A DNA stretch of 8,884 bases from Microcaldota archaeon (GTDB taxonomy: Archaea > Micrarchaeota > Micrarchaeia > Norongarragalinales > UBA8480). Below are positions 5,753 through 8,884 of this stretch, in pieces. The stretch is taken from contig JAUYPK010000063.1 of NCBI GenBank assembly GCA_030697615.1, positions 1-8,884 on the forward strand, written 5' to 3'. The position numbers and the translations under genes were made by a program. Numbering within the stretch: position 1 is the stretch's first letter; each line of letters begins with the position of its first letter. Below the pieces are notes generated by a model. The model was not told where the DNA came from and searched no databases. It was given only the letters and a program-made list of their open reading frames with translations.

Positions 5753-6408
5753 AACAAATAGTAGTTGGAATTGACGAAAGCGGCCGTGGGCCAGTAATTG
5801 GGCCGCTGGTGATATGCGCCTACGCTTGCAGCGAGGATAACTTACAAGAGTTGAAAGATAACGGCGTAAAAGATTCAAAACTCATCTCCCCAGCTGGACG
5901 CAACAAACTATACGAAAAGCTGAAAAACGGAATTTACGTTGTGCGGAAGTTAACAGCTGTTGAAATCACAAGTGCAATGGACAAAAAAATTTCGCTTAAT
6001 GAACTTGAAGCTCAAATTTGCGGCGAACTACTAAACGAACTGGAAGGGAAGACTTCATTTTACCGCGCTTACATTGATTCACCTGACCCAATTGCTTCAA
6101 AATATTCACAGCGAATAAAAAAATATTACCGCGGAAAAGCTGAGCTGATCTCTGAGAACAAGGCGGATGTAACTTATCCAGTTGTAAGCGCGGCGAGCAT
6201 CGTAGCCAAGGTTGAGAGGGACAGTGAAATTGAAAATATAAAGAAGATAGTCGGCGAGGATTTTGGCTCTGGCTACCCAGCCGACCCAATGACAAAAAAC
6301 TTCATGCAACGCAGACACGCAGATGCAGCTGTGCAGGAATACATTAGGCACAGGTGGAAAACAGTGACTAACCTAAAAACAAAACAAAAAGCACTAGGCG
6401 AGTTTTAG
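5749..6408 (+). CDS. rnhB: Ribonuclease HII
   Basis: 219 residues, normal for archaeal RNase HII. It cleaves the RNA strand of RNA-DNA hybrids and nicks at single ribonucleotides left in DNA. The full DEDD metal-binding set is present: D9 and E10 in GIDESGRGPVIGP, D110 in YIDSPD, and D140 in KADVTYPVVSAASIVAK, with spacing matching archaeal enzymes. VKDSKLIS (40-47) and GSGYPADP are further family blocks, and HRWKTV near the C-terminus is typical. The ATG overlaps the stop of the upstream 245-residue gene, and AAAAGGA just before it can act as a ribosome site. The last 15 bp overlap the end of the convergent gene on the minus strand. Confidence 0.97.
   Translation: MKQIVVGIDESGRGPVIGPLVICAYACSEDNLQELKDNGVKDSKLISPAGRNKLYEKLKNGIYVVRKLTAVEITSAMDKKISLNELEAQICGELLNELEGKTSFYRAYIDSPDPIASKYSQRIKKYYRGKAELISENKADVTYPVVSAASIVAKVERDSEIENIKKIVGEDFGSGYPADPMTKNFMQRRHADAAVQEYIRHRWKTVTNLKTKQKALGEF
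6375..6390 (-). terminator. T-rich tract for the minus-strand operon, inside the rnhB 3' end
   Basis: On the minus strand this reads TTTTTGTTTTGTTTTT, starting 4 nt after the TAG stop of the 277-residue gene. It lies inside the rnhB coding end, where it encodes Lys/Asn/Gln-rich sequence, so it can be a terminator only by being shared with coding sequence. Confidence 0.4.
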
Positions 6409-7227
6409 ACGATGCTTTTTTGGACGCGAGAGGTTGATTGTGTTTATTTTCATTCCAGATAATTCAAGCGAATCTCCGTGAAAATTACTTTCAAGCTTTT
6501 CAAATGGTGCTTTAACTCGATTACGAGTCTCTTCGGGGGTTTCGTGTTGGAATAGTAAATGACGGGGAGCTGGAATATGCACCTCTGTTTTTACGCCCCT
6601 CTGCTGCATTACTTCAGCTATTTTTTCCACTAGCGATAAGTGAAATAAATGCCGATCAGGACCATGGACTCCTACAAAACGGTCAACGCTTCGCTTAGTT
6701 TTTTTGCTGGTTTCGATTACTTTTTGAAAAACTGGAACAAATAAAATAGGTTTTCCTTTCTTGAATAGTAAAACAACGTGGCTAAATGAGCTAAGGCGCC
6801 GTTGTGCATCTAATTCATCTGCAAAGTTAAACCTAAAATCTGGTCCGATGAATAACTTGCCTTTCTCGCCGGGAACTTGGCGAAACTCAGAAGTTTTTTC
6901 TCCGGTAAACATCGAAGGAGTAAATGCTACAGTTAGCCTATCCGTTCTAGCGCGCACTTCAGGCAGAACAGTAGTTGCTATTACTGCACCCTTATGCCGC
7001 AATTCTAACATAGACGCCCCCCAAACAATTGGAGAAGAGGTAAATCCCCCTTGATAAACCAATACTCGAAGTTTATCTGGCATTCTAGTTCTTTGTAATA
7101 TCGAGGCAGCTCCACTAAGTCGTACCGAGTTTTGACCAGCTATTTCTGCGACTACTTCTTGAAAAGCTTTTTCGGCTTTTTGCATTCTACGCTTCTCTAA
7201 ATGAGTAGACAATATTGGAATTCTCAT
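6394..7227 (-). CDS. Unrecognised 277-residue protein translationally coupled to cgi121
   Basis: 277 residues from ATG 7227. An in-frame TTG 30 bp upstream is possible, but the ATG lies one base after the cgi121 stop and has GGTGGAG (7238-7244) 10 nt before it, so ATG is preferred. No signal peptide or membrane helix; the protein is basic (His/Lys/Arg-rich end KKHRLKLA). I do not recognise the family. Visible blocks are a basic helical N-terminus (10-30), strand and glycine turn LRVLVYQGGFTSSPIVWGAS (53-72), GAVIATTVLPEVRARTDRL (80-98), strand VVLLFKKGKPILFVPVF (151-167), FVGVHGPDRHLFHLSLVEKI (184-203) and TEVHIPAPRHLLFQHE (214-229). The His-rich last two blocks could bind metal or RNA. Coupling to a KEOPS subunit suggests, but does not show, a tRNA- or translation-linked role. 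Confidence 0.75.
   Translation of the reverse strand: MRIPILSTHLEKRRMQKAEKAFQEVVAEIAGQNSVRLSGAASILQRTRMPDKLRVLVYQGGFTSSPIVWGASMLELRHKGAVIATTVLPEVRARTDRLTVAFTPSMFTGEKTSEFRQVPGEKGKLFIGPDFRFNFADELDAQRRLSSFSHVVLLFKKGKPILFVPVFQKVIETSKKTKRSVDRFVGVHGPDRHLFHLSLVEKIAEVMQQRGVKTEVHIPAPRHLLFQHETPEETRNRVKAPFEKLESNFHGDSLELSGMKINTINLSRPKKHRLKLA
6416..6421 (+). terminator. T6 run after rnhB, inside the end of the convergent gene
   Basis: TTTTTT begins 7 nt after the rnhB stop codon and could end that transcript. It is also part of the final Lys codons of the minus-strand gene. Confidence 0.4.
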
Positions 7228-7228
7228 A

Positions 7229-7681
7229 TTAAATATTCTCCACCGCTGCTTTTTCAATTAACAAGTCTTCCAGTTTGTAAACTTCAAGCGCCTTTGCTGA
7301 GATGTTGTATTTTTCTGCCAATATACTTTCTGCTTTTTCTCGGAATTTTTTGTCAAATTGCAACTCTACTCCAATTTCCGCCAATTTGGCATCAGCTTCG
7401 AAGCAGTTCACAGCTGCAAAACATATTTCATTCCCGCCTGGCTTCGTAAAATTCACCGCGTTAGAAACGTTCTTTGACATTGCTAATTTAGCCAGCCACT
7501 CGAGGTTAAGCGTTTTTGCGGTCTGCCGGCCTGTTTCGAAAGTTTTAAATGCTTGCATAAACGCATATTGTACAAAGCGAGGCACAACGGAATATTCTTT
7601 ACTGATTAAAACGAACGTGCCGCTGTGTTTTAAAATATCTTCAAGCGGTTTACTGGATTTAATCAAGTGGACTGCGAACAT
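7229..7681 (-). CDS. cgi121: KEOPS complex subunit Cgi121 (CGI-121 family)
   Basis: 150 residues, the normal archaeal length. In KEOPS, Cgi121 binds Bud32 and the 3' CCA end of tRNA, recruiting substrates for N6-threonylcarbamoyladenosine (t6A) formation at position 37 by Kae1. The diagnostic core is visible: a long helix with VQYAFMQAFKTFETGR (37-52), then TLNLEWLAKLAMSKNVSNAV (57-76), equivalent to the family's 'L..E.L....G..NI..A', followed by GGNEICFAAVN (82-92), the last strand. The C-terminus is helical and acidic. Other KEOPS genes (kae1, bud32, pcc1) are not in the window. The ATG at 7681 has no Shine-Dalgarno; TTTAACTATTTT on the minus strand (7701-7712) is centred 26 nt upstream, so the mRNA may be leaderless. 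Confidence 0.82.
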   Translation of the reverse strand: MFAVHLIKSSKPLEDILKHSGTFVLISKEYSVVPRFVQYAFMQAFKTFETGRQTAKTLNLEWLAKLAMSKNVSNAVNFTKPGGNEICFAAVNCFEADAKLAEIGVELQFDKKFREKAESILAEKYNISAKALEVYKLEDLLIEKAAVENI

Positions 7682-7711
7682 AGAAAATTATAAGGAGTTG
7701 AAAATAGTTAA
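7682..7711. promoter_or_regulatory. 30-bp divergent promoter region between cgi121 and eS8
   Basis: The whole gap between two divergent start codons is 30 bp. On the minus strand TTTAACTATTTT (7701-7712) is a TATA-like element correctly placed for leaderless cgi121. On the plus strand AAAATTATAA (7684-7693) is TATA-like, centred about 24 nt before the eS8 ATG. AAGGAG (7692-7697) could instead be a distant ribosome site if eS8 transcription starts further upstream inside cgi121. Confidence 0.45.
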
Positions 7712-8107
7712 ATGGTATTGTATCAGAACCCAATAAAGAGAAAATCAAGCGGCTCAGGCGGCAAAAAACGCGCTTACCGCGACAAGCGCCTAGCGCATTA
7801 CGGTGGCTTTGCAGCAATGACTAAACTAGTCAAAGGCGAAAAAGAACAACGCGACGTCGTACGCACAAAAGGCGGTAACATAACTATAAAGCCAAAATAC
7901 GTCGAATATGCAAACGTAAGCGATGGAAAGGCAATGAAAAAAGTTAAGATCACAAACGTCGTTGAAACGCCGTCGAACAAGCACTACGCGCGTGAAAACG
8001 TAATTGTAAAAGGTGCAATTATTGAAACCGAACTAGGAAAAGCAAAGGTAACAAACCGCGTTGGCCAAGACGGGGTAGTAAACGCTGTGTTAATTGCAAA
8101 GGCTTAA
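7712..8107 (+). CDS. rps8e: 30S ribosomal protein eS8 (S8e)
   Basis: 131 residues, the archaeal eS8 size. A structural protein of the small ribosomal subunit in archaea and eukaryotes. The N-terminus is basic (IKRKSSGSGGKKRAYRDKR), matching the family's 'SRRK-TGG...RKKR' rRNA-binding stretch. The C-terminal half holds the hallmark blocks ITNVVETPSNKHYARENVIVKGAIIET and GKAKVTNRVGQDGVVNAVLI. Six of its eight Arg codons are CGC, a useful reference for the native codon style of highly expressed genes here. It is transcribed alone, divergent from cgi121. Confidence 0.97.
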   Translation: MVLYQNPIKRKSSGSGGKKRAYRDKRLAHYGGFAAMTKLVKGEKEQRDVVRTKGGNITIKPKYVEYANVSDGKAMKKVKITNVVETPSNKHYARENVIVKGAIIETELGKAKVTNRVGQDGVVNAVLIAKA

Positions 8108-8133
8108 CCCACACGCCCGCATTAATTCTCAAA

Positions 8134-8143
8134 CTTTAAATTG
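8134..8143 (+). promoter_or_regulatory. TATA box of the pilin-like gene
   Basis: CTTTAAATTG, centred about 35 nt before the ATG at 8174. It would place the start of transcription near 8165, with a leader of about 9 nt and no Shine-Dalgarno, consistent with the short-leader style of the other promoters here. Confidence 0.5.
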
Positions 8144-8173
8144 CCCAACCTAGTGTTAATAATTTAGAATTAC

Positions 8174-8884
8174 ATGAAAAGACAAACTCGTAAACCCGCC
8201 GTCAACCACGGTCAAACTGCATTAGAATACCTAGCAACTTACGGCTGGGCCATTGCAATTATACTCGTAGTACTCAGCGTAGCGTTTTACGAAGCATTTG
8301 ATCCATACCAATATATCCCCAACGCATGCACTTTAGGAAACGAACTAGGCTGTTTAGATTATAAAATAACTGACGACTACGTTGAAATATCATTGATAAA
8401 CCGCTTGGGAGAAGACATCAGTATTTCTGGCATAACTATTCCAGGATGCAACGGAACAGCAACGGGTACTTTGCTAAGAAGCGAGCCAAACACTTTTAGG
8501 GTAACTGGATGCAGTTTAGATAATAGCAGTAAATACGCGGATGAAATACACATAACTTACGTTGCAAAATCAGGCATACCTCACAACACATACGGGACAC
8601 TCAGCGGAACAGTTGCTCCAAGTACAGCAGTTACAAAAACTCGGTTATTTCGACAAAACGGCGCAAGTGTAAATGAGACAAACGATGCACAGATATCCAG
8701 CGATAACCCAAACACGAACTACGGCGCTTCAAATGTATTAACAATAGATGAACAAGGGCCGCACAGCCACGCGGTTATACAGTTTCCCAACATAATTGGA
8801 AACAGTGAAGACCAAATTCCGCCAGGCACACAAATCGATTCAGCTATTTTAAGAGTAAATTGTTTCAACAGCGGCTACATGGGA
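8174..8884 (+). CDS. Class III signal peptide (pilin-like) protein with DNRLRE-type domain, partial
   Basis: 237 codons, open to the right edge, C-terminus missing. The N-terminus is a textbook archaeal prepilin leader: a basic 13-residue segment ending in HG, then Q14-T-A-L-E18-Y with Glu at +5, and a hydrophobic stretch to about residue 40 (ATYGWAIAIILVVLSVAF). An EppA/PibD-type prepilin peptidase should cut between G13 and Q14, and the helix would form a pilus core. Residues about 45-150 are a Cys-containing beta region (Cys at 51, 60, 95, 116). From about 165 the sequence NDAQISSDNPNTNYGASNVL ... AVIQFPNI ... IPPGTQIDSAILRVN has the features of a DNRLRE (CBM96-like) domain, an extracellular module found in large surface and carbohydrate-active proteins. 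The fusion suggests a surface filament or anchored adhesin that binds glycan; that role is inferred. Confidence 0.85.
   Translation, partial: MKRQTRKPAVNHGQTALEYLATYGWAIAIILVVLSVAFYEAFDPYQYIPNACTLGNELGCLDYKITDDYVEISLINRLGEDISISGITIPGCNGTATGTLLRSEPNTFRVTGCSLDNSSKYADEIHITYVAKSGIPHNTYGTLSGTVAPSTAVTKTRLFRQNGASVNETNDAQISSDNPNTNYGASNVLTIDEQGPHSHAVIQFPNIIGNSEDQIPPGTQIDSAILRVNCFNSGYMG

Noticed and set aside
7228..7257. TTG start giving a 287-residue form of the protein downstream of cgi121
   Set aside because: It would overlap the cgi121 end by 29 bp. The ATG at 7227 has GGTGGAG at good spacing and sits one base after the cgi121 stop.
7302..7736. Plus-strand open frame of 144 codons
   Set aside because: Antisense to cgi121 and running into eS8 in another frame. 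The minus-strand reading gives a recognisable CGI-121 protein, so this one is a shadow.
1..8884. CRISPR array, insertion sequence or rRNA
   Set aside because: No regularly spaced direct repeats, no transposase-like protein with terminal repeats, and no rRNA-like conserved stretches were seen.

Overview
The window looks like chromosomal DNA from an archaeon. The evidence is a tRNA-Trp gene with a bulge-helix-bulge (BHB) intron, ribosomal protein eS8, a CGI-121 (KEOPS) homologue, an archaeal-type RNase HII, a class III (prepilin peptidase) signal peptide, and TATA-like boxes about 26 nt upstream of start codons, consistent with short-leader or leaderless transcripts. The small compact genes and a Cys-rich 'CxDGT...CGCPxG' surface protein are reminiscent of DPANN-type archaea, but I cannot place the lineage from sequence alone.

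Layout. (1) Positions 1-3971, minus strand: an operon of two exported surface proteins. The first is a 992-residue, membrane-anchored, multi-domain protein. Eight bases downstream starts a second secreted protein with internal repeats, cut by the left window edge. A clear TATA box precedes the operon. (2) Positions 4105-4789, plus strand: a two-gene module that looks like a GNAT acetyltransferase toxin with a very small antitoxin. The antitoxin resembles only the C-terminal, toxin-contacting part of DUF1778 antitoxins. (3) Positions 4828-4963: tRNA-Trp(CCA) with a 63-nt intron after position 37. (4) Positions 5015-6408, plus strand: an unrecognised His-rich 245-residue protein with an HPNE motif, overlapping rnhB by ATGA. 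(5) Positions 7681-6394, minus strand: a cgi121 homologue followed after one base by an unrecognised 277-residue protein, whose end overlaps the end of rnhB. (6) Positions 7712-8107, plus strand: ribosomal protein eS8, divergent from cgi121 across only 30 bp. (7) Position 8174 to the right edge: a pilin-like class III signal peptide joined to what looks like a DNRLRE-type extracellular domain, cut by the edge.

Taken together, both ends of the window encode cell-surface structures. The middle holds information-processing genes (tRNA, RNase HII, tRNA t6A modification, ribosomal protein), an accessory toxin-antitoxin-like pair, and two uncharacterised proteins each tightly coupled to a housekeeping gene. 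Genes are tightly packed: there is no gene-free stretch above 300 bases, and the longest gap (3972-4104) is a divergent promoter region.
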